Source: Clostridiales bacterium (GTDB lineage Bacteria > Bacillota > Clostridia > Oscillospirales > Acutalibacteraceae). Taken from it: DNA of 10,713 bases. The notes beneath the pieces are model-generated. The model searched no databases, was not told where the DNA came from, and was given only the letters and a program-made list of their open reading frames with translations. Positions 1 to 7,018 of the stretch are shown in pieces (the stretch's first letter is position 1; each line of letters starts with the position of its first letter). The DNA lies in NCBI GenBank assembly GCA_019419895.1, contig JAHZIE010000077.1, positions 1 to 10,713 on the forward strand, written 5' to 3'. Made by a program: the position numbers and the translations under genes.

Positions 1-1421
1 GGGAGGACGGAGGGCTGGGCTGCATGACTCAGTCGGACGAGAATATCCAGGTTGCCGTCAGGGAAAAAACAGTGGAATACATCCCGGATGGGGACCAGGT
101 GAGGATCCGTTTCCATCTGCTCGATCAAATGCCGCGGCAGTGGCAGGGGGAAAAGGATGAATGGGTTCATACCCTGCCTCCGCTGGAATATGATTTCAGT
201 TTTCAGGCGACGCCTGTCAAGCCCCTGCCGGAGGATTATTTGGAAAGCTGGCGGGTGTATCATTGCAGCTTTGCCGACGGCAGGCATTTGAATGAGGACA
301 GCGGCCGTTTGCCGCAGCTGGCTTCCAAAGGTGTCAAGTGGATAATTTTCCATGAGGATTGGAGCCTGATTCAAAATTATGGTATGGCATGGTCAGAAGA
401 AAAGTTTAAAAAACTGGTTCATGACTGCCACAAGGCTGGCATCAAGGTGATGACCTATTTTGGTTATGAATATTCTACCCTGGCGCCTGATTGGCATGAA
501 AATGCGGAAAATAATCTTGTAAAGACAACGGATGGACAGTATACCGGAGGCTGGCAGAGAAAGCCGCATCAAAGAGCCTTCATGGTTTGTTATCATGGCC
601 GATATAATGACAAAATGCTGGAGCGCATCACATATGTGATGGATGAATATAAGGTGGACGGTATTTACATCGACAGCGGTTTTGTCCCCTGGGAATGCGC
701 CAATGAAAAGCATGGCTGCGGATACCGGGATGAGAAGGGACAACTGCACACTACCTTCCCAATGATGGCCGTCAGGGAGCATTTTAAGAAAATGTATGAA
801 ATTGTTCACGCGCGTGGCGGGGTTATTGACGCCCACAACAGCGCCTGCTGTGTGACCCCTACCCTTGGCTTTGCGGATACTCTGCTGGATGCGGAAAATG
901 TGCAGTCCAATTACCGTGAGGGATTGGATAAATTCATTGATTTGGATGCTTTCCGGGCGGAATATATGGGGTATCCAATGGGAATGCCGGATCACTTTCT
1001 GGTTTCTACGGGGGATGGGAAATTTTCCCTTTCTCGTCTTGCCGCGATTCCTCTGCTTCATAACGTTTATCCCCGCCCCATTAATACTATTGGACATATG
1101 GAGGACGAGCTGGATTACATGTCTGGGCTCTGGAAGCTTTATGACGAGATTGACGCGGTGCATGCCCAGTGGCATCCCTATTGGGAAAAGGATTCCGCTG
1201 TGGCGTCCCTGACGGAAAATGTCTATGTGTCCTGGTTTGAAAATAAAGATAGGATCCTCCTTTTGGCGGTCCGTCTCGGGGAGGACACTGGGATTCCGGC
1301 AAAAATTAGGCTTCCGGAAGGTTATACCCCCCAGAGTGGCTATCAGGTGGAGCAGCAGGAGCTATCAGTCACAGTCGCACCCTATACCCCAGTTTATATT
1401 AAGCTGGAAAAACAAAGATAA
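1..1421 (+). CDS. GH123/DUF6067-like glycoside hydrolase, 5'-truncated by window edge
   Basis: The frame is open to the left edge, so the gene most likely starts outside the window. An ATG at 24 has a GGAGGG 9 bases upstream, but the protein there begins in the middle of what looks like an N-terminal beta-sandwich domain. That domain ends with the QATPVKPLP linker (residues 61-69 counted from the ATG) that in GH123/DUF6067-type proteins precedes the barrel. Residues about 75-375 have the look of a (beta/alpha)8 barrel: VKWIIFHEDWS (104-114), KVMTYFGYEY (141-150), VDGIYIDSGF (211-220), GGVIDAHNS (265-273) and LLDAENV (287-293). Acidic residues E111, D112, D217, D289 and E291 are candidates for the active site; I cannot say which are catalytic. 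A small beta-rich C-terminal domain follows (about 390-465). No signal peptide can be judged because the N-terminus is missing. GH123 enzymes act on N-acetylgalactosaminides, but the substrate here is unknown. A strong terminator follows the stop codon. Confidence 0.72.
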   Translation, partial: EDGGLGCMTQSDENIQVAVREKTVEYIPDGDQVRIRFHLLDQMPRQWQGEKDEWVHTLPPLEYDFSFQATPVKPLPEDYLESWRVYHCSFADGRHLNEDSGRLPQLASKGVKWIIFHEDWSLIQNYGMAWSEEKFKKLVHDCHKAGIKVMTYFGYEYSTLAPDWHENAENNLVKTTDGQYTGGWQRKPHQRAFMVCYHGRYNDKMLERITYVMDEYKVDGIYIDSGFVPWECANEKHGCGYRDEKGQLHTTFPMMAVREHFKKMYEIVHARGGVIDAHNSACCVTPTLGFADTLLDAENVQSNYREGLDKFIDLDAFRAEYMGYPMGMPDHFLVSTGDGKFSLSRLAAIPLLHNVYPRPINTIGHMEDELDYMSGLWKLYDEIDAVHAQWHPYWEKDSAVASLTENVYVSWFENKDRILLLAVRLGEDTGIPAKIRLPEGYTPQSGYQVEQQELSVTVAPYTPVYIKLEKQR

Positions 1422-1453
1422 ATACTTGAACAGCATATGTGTCGACAAACAGT

Positions 1454-1489
1454 CGGGAGAGGCAATATTTTTTGCCTCTCCCGTTTTTT
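1454..1489 (+). terminator. Rho-independent terminator of the glycoside hydrolase gene
   Basis: A perfect 12-bp stem pairs 1454-1465 (CGGGAGAGGCAA) with 1472-1483 across a 6-base loop. It is followed by six T at 1484-1489 and lies 32 bases after the stop codon. This is a textbook intrinsic terminator on the + strand. Confidence 0.93.
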
Positions 1490-1920
1490 ATCTTCAAAAG
1501 TGAAACAAAGCTTATACGCTTCATTGCCGGGCTATAGATGCTTTGGAAGTGATTTACCGCTTTGTAATTCCACGGTTCTCCTGTTAAGTTGTAAAGAAAT
1601 TTTATCGTAGGGTGTTCAGTACACAGTTGGCCGCGGTTCTATTTTTTAACAAAAGCTTAGTGGGAAATCAAGAGTGTTATTGAAGAAGTGACATATGGAG
1701 CAAGATGAGAGGATATCGTTTTTTTACTCAAGAAGTAATGAAAATGACTATATCCCCACGGATTCCACTGTATCGTGATAACCTTGAGAAAGCTGCTTAG
1801 TTTTCCATTTTTATATAACATCCACAGAAATTCTTTTGTTCATGTGTTTTGGACGGTTTCAGCTTCTTTCCCTTCCCTCGTTTGCCGGATGGGACAAGGC
1901 AGCGGCGGAAAACAAAAATG
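1490..1920. other. Intergenic stretch with no convincing gene
   Basis: No ORF with a good ribosome binding site and family resemblance is seen on either strand. The only hint of coding is a 31-codon + strand frame at 1705-1800 (MRGYRFFTQEVMKMTISPRI and 11 more residues), with GGAG only 4 bases before its ATG. I do not recognise it. It could be a decayed gene start or chance. The two flanking genes are convergent, so no promoter is required here. Confidence 0.5.
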
Positions 1921-1958
1921 ACCGGAAGGACTGCCAAATCAGCGGCAGTCCTTCCGGT
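1911..1958 (-). terminator. Rho-independent terminator downstream of the cation ATPase
   Basis: A perfect 15-bp stem pairs 1921-1935 (ACCGGAAGGACTGCC) with 1944-1958 across an 8-base loop. Read on the minus strand the stem is followed by CATTTTTGTTTT (1909-1920), whereas the + side has only three T, so the direction is minus. It lies about 207 bases past the ATPase stop, giving that mRNA a long 3' end unless a weaker hairpin acts earlier. Confidence 0.8.
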
Positions 1959-2165
1959 TTGCTAAGAATTTAAGTTGCCCTCGGGAGAGAAAGGGCGGCT
2001 CAGAAGGGGTGAGGGAAAAAGGTGAAAAAAGAACAGATGAAATAAACCGCCCCCTAAGGAGGGAGTCTTTCAATTAAGATAAATACTGCGCCATTCTATG
2101 AGAACAGAAATCCTCTGATACACCCACCATTTCTAGTGAAAAGCGTCACCCGGAAAGAGAATAGA
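1959..2165 (-). other. Long 3' untranslated stretch of the ATPase transcript
   Basis: Between the ATPase stop codon and its terminator there are about 207 bases with no recognisable gene. It contains a purine-rich run (1981-2040 on the + strand) and a weak minus-strand hairpin near 2051-2066 (CTCCC/GGGGG-type, short loop) without a clean T-run. I see no recognisable small RNA or small ORF in it. Confidence 0.4.
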
Positions 2166-4805
2166 TCAATTTTTCTTTTTTGAGAAGGTTCTTTGACAGA
2201 GCTTGACCAGCTCAACGAGAGGAATAATAGCGATAGCAAGTCCCAAAGCGGTGATATATTCCACAAAGGAAATGGAGGTAAAGCCAAACGCCGAAACAAG
2301 GAAAGGAACATAGATGACGGCGGTGGTTAACAGCAGCGCCAAAACCGCCGCGCCGATCAAATAAAGGTTCCTTTTTGTCAGGGTAAAGAGGGAGCCCCGC
2401 TGAGAGCGCATGTTGAACGATTGGAATATTTCCGCCATGGACATGGTCAGAAAGGCCATTGTCATGCCATCGGGGCTGTTGGTGAATTCCCACAGTCCGG
2501 ATTCCATCCGGTGTCCAATCAGGTAAGCGGCGAGAGTCAAAAGGGCAACGAAAAAGCCCTGATAGAAAATGTCAATCCCCACTCCCCCGGAAAATATACC
2601 GCTTTTTGCATCCCTTGGAGGCTTTTTCATGGCATTGTCCTCGCCGGGCTCCATCCCCAGGGCAAGGGCGGGAAGACTGTCGGTAATAAGGTTAATCCAA
2701 AGCATATGAACTGGCTGTAGAATGGTGAAGCCCAGCATAGTCGCGATGAAAACGCTGAGAACTTCGCTGAGGTTGGAAGAGAGAAGAAACTGAATTGCCT
2801 TACGGATATTGGCGTATATTTTTCTCCCTTCATCAACCGCGGAAACGATGGTGGCAAAATTATCGTCGGCAAGAATCATATCGGCCACATTTTTTGTGAC
2901 ATCCGTACCGGTAATGCCCATTCCGATGCCGATGTCAGCCGATTTAATACTGGGAGCGTCGTTGACGCCGTCCCCCGTCATAGCGGTAATTTTTCCTCTG
3001 GATTTCCAGGCGTTGACAATCCTTACCTTATGCTCCGGCTGCACCCTGGCGTAAACAGTATACTGATCGATGGAAGCCTTGAGCTCTTCATCGGTCAGAC
3101 TATCAAGAGACTGCCCCAAGACTGCCTGGGAGGGAGAGGTGAGGAGCCCTAAATCCCTTGCAATTGCCACAGCGGTGTCGATGTGATCGCCGGTAATCAT
3201 GATGGTGCGAATTCCAGCGGCCTTGCATTCTTCCACCGCCGCCTTTGCCTCTGGACGGACGGGATCGATCATTCCGTAAAGCCCCAAAAAGACCATGTCC
3301 TTTTCCAGATCTTCAGGAAGAAAGCTCTGGGGCTTTTCCTGATAAAAACGGCATGCCGCGCCGAGGACGCGCAAAGCCTTGCCGGCCATATTCTTATTGG
3401 CCTCACGGACAAGGGCTTTTTGTTCCTCGGAGAAAGGAATCTGCCCCTCCGGGGTCATCAGATAGGCACAGCGCTGCAGCAGTTCGTCGGGTGCGCCCTT
3501 GGAGTATTGAACAAAGGTTGATTCTTCCTGGTGAACGGTGGACATCATCTTTCGACCGGAATCGAAAGGAGCCTCCCCGATCCTGGGACATGCCTCCTTG
3601 AGAAGGTTCTTATCCAGCTTCAAATTCTGATAAGCGTAGTTGACCAAGGCGCATTCTGTCGGTTCGCCAACGGCGCTGCCGGAGGCGGGATCCAGTTCCG
3701 CGTCGGTGCACAGGCACATTGCCTTACCAAGAAGCTCCGGAGAATTTCCGTAGGATTCTACTACAGTCATTTTGTTCTGGGTCAGGGTCCCTGTTTTGTC
3801 GGAACAGATAACCTGTGCGCAGCCTAAGGTTTCCACGGCGGTGAGACGGCGGATGACCGCGTTACGCTTGGACATTTTTGTAACGCCGATGGAAAGCACA
3901 ATGGTGACAACAGCGGCAAGCCCTTCCGGGATGGCGGCTACTGCCAGGCTGACGGCCAGCATAAAGGTATCAATTACCACTTCGGCACTGAAGGAACCCG
4001 CGCGGAGAAGGCCGACGCCAAAAATGACAACACAGATAATTAAAACCAGCCAGGTGAGAATTTTGCTCAGGGAATTGAGCTTGACCTGCAGAGGAGTAGC
4101 TTCCTCTTTTGCCTGGGAAAGAATATTGGAAATTTTGCCCATCTCCGTTTTCATGCCAGTTTCACAGACCACAGCGGTTCCACGGCCGTAGACGACGGTG
4201 CTTCCCATATAGGCCATATTTTTGCGATCTCCCAAGGCAATATCCTTCTCCCCCGTGAGGGACTCATCCGTCTTTACCACGGGTACAGATTCCCCTGTCA
4301 GAGCCGATTCTTCAACCTTCATGGAAGCGCACTCAATAATGCGACAGTCCGCCGGTATGGAATCCCCCGCTTCCAGCAGGATAACATCGCCGGGAACCAG
4401 CTCCTCACTATTGAGAATGACAATTTTTCCGTCGCGCAATACTTTGGAGGTGGCGGCTGTCATATTTTTCAAGGCTTCAATTGCCTGTTCCGCCTTGCTC
4501 TCCTGAATTACACCTAAAACCGCATTTAGGATGACGACGAACAAAATGATGAACACATCGGCAAAGGATTCTCCGGAATAAGCGGAGGTGATGCCGGATA
4601 GGACGGCGGCCGCCAAAAGCACGAGGATCATGGGATCTGCCAGTTGTTTGAAAAATCGTTGTATAATACCAACCTTTTTGCCCTCGGCCAGCTTGTTGCG
4701 TCCGTATTCTTCCAGCCGCTTTTGGGCGAGAGAGGAGGGCAGCCCCTGGGGGCTTGTCCCAAGCGCATGCATGACACTGTTTTTTGTTTCAAAATAGAAC
4801 TTCAC
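2166..4805 (-). CDS. P2-type cation-transporting ATPase (Ca2+/Mn2+ exporter type)
   Basis: This 879-residue integral membrane pump has the usual length for bacterial SERCA/PMCA-like ATPases. In order: N-terminal cation-ATPase domain (about 1-75), actuator TGES (170-173), M4 PEGL (293-296), phosphorylation site DKTGT (D336), nucleotide-binding KGAPD (436-440), TGD (538-540), hinge TGDGVNDAP (610-618), then M5-M10. E294 (PEGL), N678 and E681 (M5), and N705, T708 and D709 (M6, NLITD) match the Ca2+ ligands of SERCA by motif alignment. The M8 ligand is less clear: S789 appears at the SERCA E908 position, with E792 nearby. The start is GTG (4803-4805), preceded by AAAGGA at 9 bases. The gene stands alone, divergent from the pdaB remnant. 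A Mn2+ riboswitch in its leader favours Mn2+ export, as reported for riboswitch-linked relatives (Lactococcus YoaB, pneumococcal MgtA). Ca2+ export remains possible. Confidence 0.93.
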   Translation of the reverse strand: MKFYFETKNSVMHALGTSPQGLPSSLAQKRLEEYGRNKLAEGKKVGIIQRFFKQLADPMILVLLAAAVLSGITSAYSGESFADVFIILFVVILNAVLGVIQESKAEQAIEALKNMTAATSKVLRDGKIVILNSEELVPGDVILLEAGDSIPADCRIIECASMKVEESALTGESVPVVKTDESLTGEKDIALGDRKNMAYMGSTVVYGRGTAVVCETGMKTEMGKISNILSQAKEEATPLQVKLNSLSKILTWLVLIICVVIFGVGLLRAGSFSAEVVIDTFMLAVSLAVAAIPEGLAAVVTIVLSIGVTKMSKRNAVIRRLTAVETLGCAQVICSDKTGTLTQNKMTVVESYGNSPELLGKAMCLCTDAELDPASGSAVGEPTECALVNYAYQNLKLDKNLLKEACPRIGEAPFDSGRKMMSTVHQEESTFVQYSKGAPDELLQRCAYLMTPEGQIPFSEEQKALVREANKNMAGKALRVLGAACRFYQEKPQSFLPEDLEKDMVFLGLYGMIDPVRPEAKAAVEECKAAGIRTIMITGDHIDTAVAIARDLGLLTSPSQAVLGQSLDSLTDEELKASIDQYTVYARVQPEHKVRIVNAWKSRGKITAMTGDGVNDAPSIKSADIGIGMGITGTDVTKNVADMILADDNFATIVSAVDEGRKIYANIRKAIQFLLSSNLSEVLSVFIATMLGFTILQPVHMLWINLITDSLPALALGMEPGEDNAMKKPPRDAKSGIFSGGVGIDIFYQGFFVALLTLAAYLIGHRMESGLWEFTNSPDGMTMAFLTMSMAEIFQSFNMRSQRGSLFTLTKRNLYLIGAAVLALLLTTAVIYVPFLVSAFGFTSISFVEYITALGLAIAIIPLVELVKLCQRTFSKKKN

Positions 4806-4852
4806 GGTGCAGGATCCTTTCTGATGATATTTGTGAAGGGGCGGAAAAGATG

Positions 4853-4894
4853 ATAATAAAAAGACTCAGGTACAGGACTTCTGCACCTGAGTCT
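4853..4894 (-). terminator. Riboswitch expression-platform terminator (attenuator)
   Basis: On the minus strand AGACTCAGGTGCAG (4881-4894) pairs with CTGTACCTGAGTCT (4862-4875) across a 5-base loop, with one G-U pair, and is followed by TTTTTATTAT. The pairing is complete only on the minus-strand RNA; the + strand version has an A-C mismatch at the same place. The 5' arm contains CTCAG (4887-4891), which is also the 3' side of aptamer P1, so terminator and aptamer exclude each other. That predicts an ON switch: Mn2+ stabilises P1 and transcription continues into the ATPase gene. Confidence 0.85.
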
Positions 4895-4976
4895 CGTTTA
4901 TTAAGATATGCCAGGCTGAGATCCAGTCAGTGTTTGTTGACATATCACATTATCATGCAAACTACTCCCTCAGATA
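4884..4976 (-). ncRNA. yybP-ykoY Mn2+ riboswitch aptamer
   Basis: Read on the minus strand, the leader contains the two conserved yybP-ykoY (manganese) segments: GGGAGTAG (4962-4968 plus 4969) near the 5' end, and CCTGGCATAT (4906-4915) followed by AAACGAGACT (4890-4899) at the 3' end. P1 pairs 4969-4976 with 4884-4891 (core CTGAG/CTCAG, extended by G-U and A-U pairs). A GTTTG/CAAAC stem follows the first segment, and a short CTGA/TCAG stem precedes CCTGGCA. This class binds Mn2+ and usually turns on Mn2+ efflux genes. Here it lies directly upstream of the cation ATPase. The match is by eye against the remembered consensus. Confidence 0.88.
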
Positions 4977-4981
4977 TATTA

Positions 4982-5011
4982 TTAATACCACAGAAGATGC
5001 GGAATTGTCAA
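4982..5011 (-). promoter_or_regulatory. Promoter of the riboswitch-ATPase transcript
   Basis: On the minus strand a perfect TTGACA (5006-5011) is followed after 18 bases by TATTAA (4982-4987), 4 of 6 matches to TATAAT. The predicted start near 4975 falls at the first bases of aptamer P1, so the transcript would begin with the riboswitch. Confidence 0.6.
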
Positions 5012-5070
5012 GGAAAAGAGGGAAATTTAGAAAATATAGGCTCTTCGATTCATTTTTTGCGGAAAGAAGA

Positions 5071-5088
5071 AATCGGAATTTTCCGATT
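5071..5088. repeat. 18-bp perfect palindrome between divergent genes
   Basis: AATCGGAA, TT, TTCCGATT forms a perfect dyad in the divergent intergenic region, upstream of the pdaB remnant and about 60 bases upstream of the ATPase -35. It could be an operator. On the minus strand it is followed by a T/C-rich run, so a weak terminator is also possible. Confidence 0.45.
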
Positions 5089-5110
5089 CCTACGCGGTTC
5101 AGACAAATTT

Positions 5111-5139
5111 TGCATGAGACGGAAAGAAAAGGCATATTT
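5111..5139 (+). promoter_or_regulatory. Possible forespore sigma-G-like promoter of the pdaB remnant
   Basis: TGCATG (5111-5116), 16 bases, then CATATTT (5133-5139) resembles the sigma-G/F pattern TGHATA / CATAHTA with one mismatch in each box. A start near 5147 would leave about 20 bases before the ATG, including the AAAGGGG ribosome binding site at 5151-5157. This fits the sporulation role of PdaB, but the match is short and the spacing slightly tight. Confidence 0.35.
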
Positions 5140-5166
5140 ATATACAGATGAAAGGGGTTGCTGTAG

Positions 5167-5388
5167 ATGAAATTTATTATTCTTTCAAAACGGAATTATT
5201 TCACAATCGCTGTATGCATTCTGTTAGCGGCGCTGACGATTGTAGTAGCCGCGACAGGAATAGAGGGGGCGGTTGCGGTTTCCACAGGGAAGAGAAAGAT
5301 ACCCATCTACTGTGTGGAGAAAGAGGAGAAGGTTGCCAGTTTGAGTTTTGACGCCGCGTGGGGAAAAGGTGAGATGCGGTGTTTTTGA
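5167..5388 (+). pseudogene. pdaB: Truncated pdaB-like polysaccharide deacetylase, N-terminal part only
   Basis: The ATG has AAAGGGG 9 bases upstream. Residues 11-38 form a hydrophobic signal-anchor segment. They are followed by KIPIYCVEKEEKVASLSFDAAWG (split here as residues 44-66), typical of the start of the NodB-type deacetylase domain in PdaB-like sporulation proteins; D62 of FDAAWG is the first metal/catalytic Asp of the fold. Family members run on for about 180 more residues, but here similarity stops after G66 (codon 5362-5364). Seven unrelated codons and a TGA at 5386-5388 follow. The missing part contains the HxxxH metal site, so the product cannot be an active deacetylase. In intact form the protein would face the cell exterior or intermembrane space during sporulation. 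The break coincides with the start of the recombinase gene, so insertion of an element is the simplest explanation. The symbol is tentative; another anchored deacetylase of the same family is possible. Confidence 0.8.
5359..5368. other. Likely attachment-site junction (attL-like) in pdaB
   Basis: The deacetylase family sequence is followed up to TGG-GGA (W65-G66, 5359-5364). Family members usually continue with an acidic Asp/Glu-Asp-Thr segment, but here AAA-GGT-GAG begins. The switch from host gene to element therefore falls at about 5362-5367. The exact crossover dinucleotide cannot be set without the other end. No second copy of this core is seen in the window. Confidence 0.5.
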
Positions 5389-7003
5389 AAAGGGGGAAGG
5401 ACTTATTCAAAGCTATCGTACAGCAGTATACATCCGTCTTTCCAGAGAAGATGGGGATAAAGAGGAAAGCGACAGCATTGTAAACCAGCGAAAGCTGCTT
5501 TTAGACTATGTAAACCGGCATGAGGAACTGGAACTCGCTGGGAGCTATGAGGATGACGGGTGGACGGGAACTAATTTCACAAGGCCCGGCTTTCAAAGAA
5601 TGATAGACGATATTGAGATAGGACGTGTCAATTGTGTGATAGTCAAGGATCTTTCCCGCTTTGGCAGGGATTATATTGATACTGGAAGATATTTAGAACG
5701 ATATTTTCCGGAAAGAGGCGTCCGTTTTATTTCTGTTTCCGATCAAATCGACAGTCAGAAGCAGGCGTATGACATATTGCTTCCCATTAAGAATATTTTT
5801 AATGAACAATATGCGAGAGATATTTCTCAAAAAGTCCAGTCCGCTTTTAAAGCAAAACAGAAGGCAGGGGAATTCATTGGAGCCTTCCCCTCCTATGGGT
5901 ATCAGAAATCGGCGGGGGATAAGCACCGGCTAACGGCCGATCCTTATGCGGCGGAGGTTGTACGGTTTATTTTCAGCTCCTACTTGTCGGGAATGGGAAA
6001 ACAGGGAATTGCAAAAATCTTAAATGAAAGAAAAATCCTCTGCCCATCCGCGTATAAACAGCTTCATGGGCAGAACTACCGCAATAATCACCGTCTTTCT
6101 CAAACCTCCTACTGGACCTATTCCACCATAAATAAAATTTTACATAACGAAATTTACACGGGGACTATGGTTCAGGGAAAAACCTTCCGCAGAATGAAAG
6201 GAAAAGCCCAAAGACAAGCTGAGGAGGACTGGGTGACGGTTCCGGAAACTCATGAACCTATTATCGAGAGACAGGTCTGGGAACTGACTCAGGAAATGAT
6301 GAAAAAAAAGACCCGTATTCTTAGCTTACAGTCAAACCAGCATGTTTTTGCAGGAATTCTGAAATGCGGTGAGTGCGGCAGAAGTCTTGTCCGAAAACGG
6401 GAAAAGGATGGGGATGTTTACCAATGCGGCACATATGTACGAGCCGGCAGGGGGCTGTGCACTCCTCATAGGATTCCTCGTTTTATCCTAGAAAAGCTCA
6501 TTCTCGAGGATATTCTTCTCATGGCGGGAGGACAAGAGAAGCTGTCGGGTTTATGGGAAAGGGCATTTTCTGAGAGGGAAAGAAAAGAGGTGGAGAAAAC
6601 GGAAAAACGCCTGGATGGCCTGTCGGATGAGATCCTGCGGCTGAAGAGGCTGGGATGCAGGCTTTATGAGGACTATGGCGGTGGGATTATTACAATGGAA
6701 GAATATCAGGTATACCGGAAGGAATTTCAGGAAAGGCAAGAGAAATTAGAAATGGAAGCGGACTGCCTGCGGGCAGGAATAAGGAACCACTGTGGAACAG
6801 GAATGAACCAGACGGCAGAAACCAACGGCAGACTGGAATCCCTTTCGAGAGAACTGTCAACAGAATTGATTGATCATATTACAATATATGAAGGGAACCG
6901 GATCCGGATTTGCTATCGGTTCAGCCAGGGAGAAGCATGGCCTTTTCGAGAAAAGATATCAACTATTGATGAAAATATCAAAAGGAAAGGTGAAACGAGA
7001 TGA
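5369..7003 (+). CDS. Large serine recombinase (site-specific integrase/excisionase)
   Basis: Residues are numbered from a TTG at 5348. The resolvase-type catalytic domain (about 24-165) has the nucleophile in YIRLSRED (S32) and the arginine motif DLSRFGRD (101-108). A Recombinase domain (about 175-295) is followed by a zinc ribbon with C340, C343, C360 and C371, then a coiled coil (about 405-475) and a C-terminal tail. All parts are present, so the enzyme looks functional. It would cut and rejoin DNA at attP/attB-type sites, as TnpX-like transposon recombinases and skin-type recombinases do. The start is uncertain. TTG 5348 lies in the pdaB remnant; GTG 5369, used here, is the first canonical start inside the element but has a poor ribosome binding site; ATT 5405 has the best one. 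The gene overlaps the pdaB remnant by 20 bases and has no obvious promoter of its own, so it may be read from the pdaB promoter. Confidence 0.93.
   Translation: MRCGVFEKGEGLIQSYRTAVYIRLSREDGDKEESDSIVNQRKLLLDYVNRHEELELAGSYEDDGWTGTNFTRPGFQRMIDDIEIGRVNCVIVKDLSRFGRDYIDTGRYLERYFPERGVRFISVSDQIDSQKQAYDILLPIKNIFNEQYARDISQKVQSAFKAKQKAGEFIGAFPSYGYQKSAGDKHRLTADPYAAEVVRFIFSSYLSGMGKQGIAKILNERKILCPSAYKQLHGQNYRNNHRLSQTSYWTYSTINKILHNEIYTGTMVQGKTFRRMKGKAQRQAEEDWVTVPETHEPIIERQVWELTQEMMKKKTRILSLQSNQHVFAGILKCGECGRSLVRKREKDGDVYQCGTYVRAGRGLCTPHRIPRFILEKLILEDILLMAGGQEKLSGLWERAFSERERKEVEKTEKRLDGLSDEILRLKRLGCRLYEDYGGGIITMEEYQVYRKEFQERQEKLEMEADCLRAGIRNHCGTGMNQTAETNGRLESLSRELSTELIDHITIYEGNRIRICYRFSQGEAWPFREKISTIDENIKRKGETR
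5391..5407 (+). promoter_or_regulatory. Ribosome binding site that points to an ATT start for the recombinase
   Basis: AGGGGGAAGG (5391-5400) is the best Shine-Dalgarno sequence near the recombinase start. No ATG, GTG or TTG lies at the proper distance after it. The in-frame codon at the right place is ATT (5405-5407). Starting there puts the catalytic serine at residue 13, the usual place in this family. Confidence 0.4.
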
Positions 7004-7018
7004 AAAGGCAAGTTGTAT

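Larger units (their letters stand above)
5365..7003 (+). mobile_element. Left end of an integrated serine-recombinase element (minimal extent)
   Basis: The recombinase gene begins at the break in pdaB, as expected for elements whose recombinase gene lies next to one attachment site. Only the left boundary is supported. The right boundary is not visible: uxuA-uxaC and the HAD gene to the right look like normal chromosomal genes, so the element either ends before about 7300 with loss of its right site, or extends beyond the window. Confidence 0.45.

Noticed and set aside
393..1175. 260-codon minus-strand frame opposite the glycoside hydrolase
   Set aside because: It is a shadow of the glycoside hydrolase gene with no recognisable family features.
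1993..2053. GGGCGG / CCGCCC inverted pair
   Set aside because: Only 6 bp with a loop of about 48 bases and no T-run, so it is likely chance in a purine-rich stretch.
3772..4191. 139-codon + strand frame inside the ATPase gene
   Set aside because: It is Thr/Ser/Arg-rich shadow sequence opposite the ATPase M4 and phosphorylation region.
4784..5170. 128-codon + strand frame across the ATPase leader
   Set aside because: It covers the riboswitch, terminator and promoters on the opposite strand and has no protein-like family pattern.
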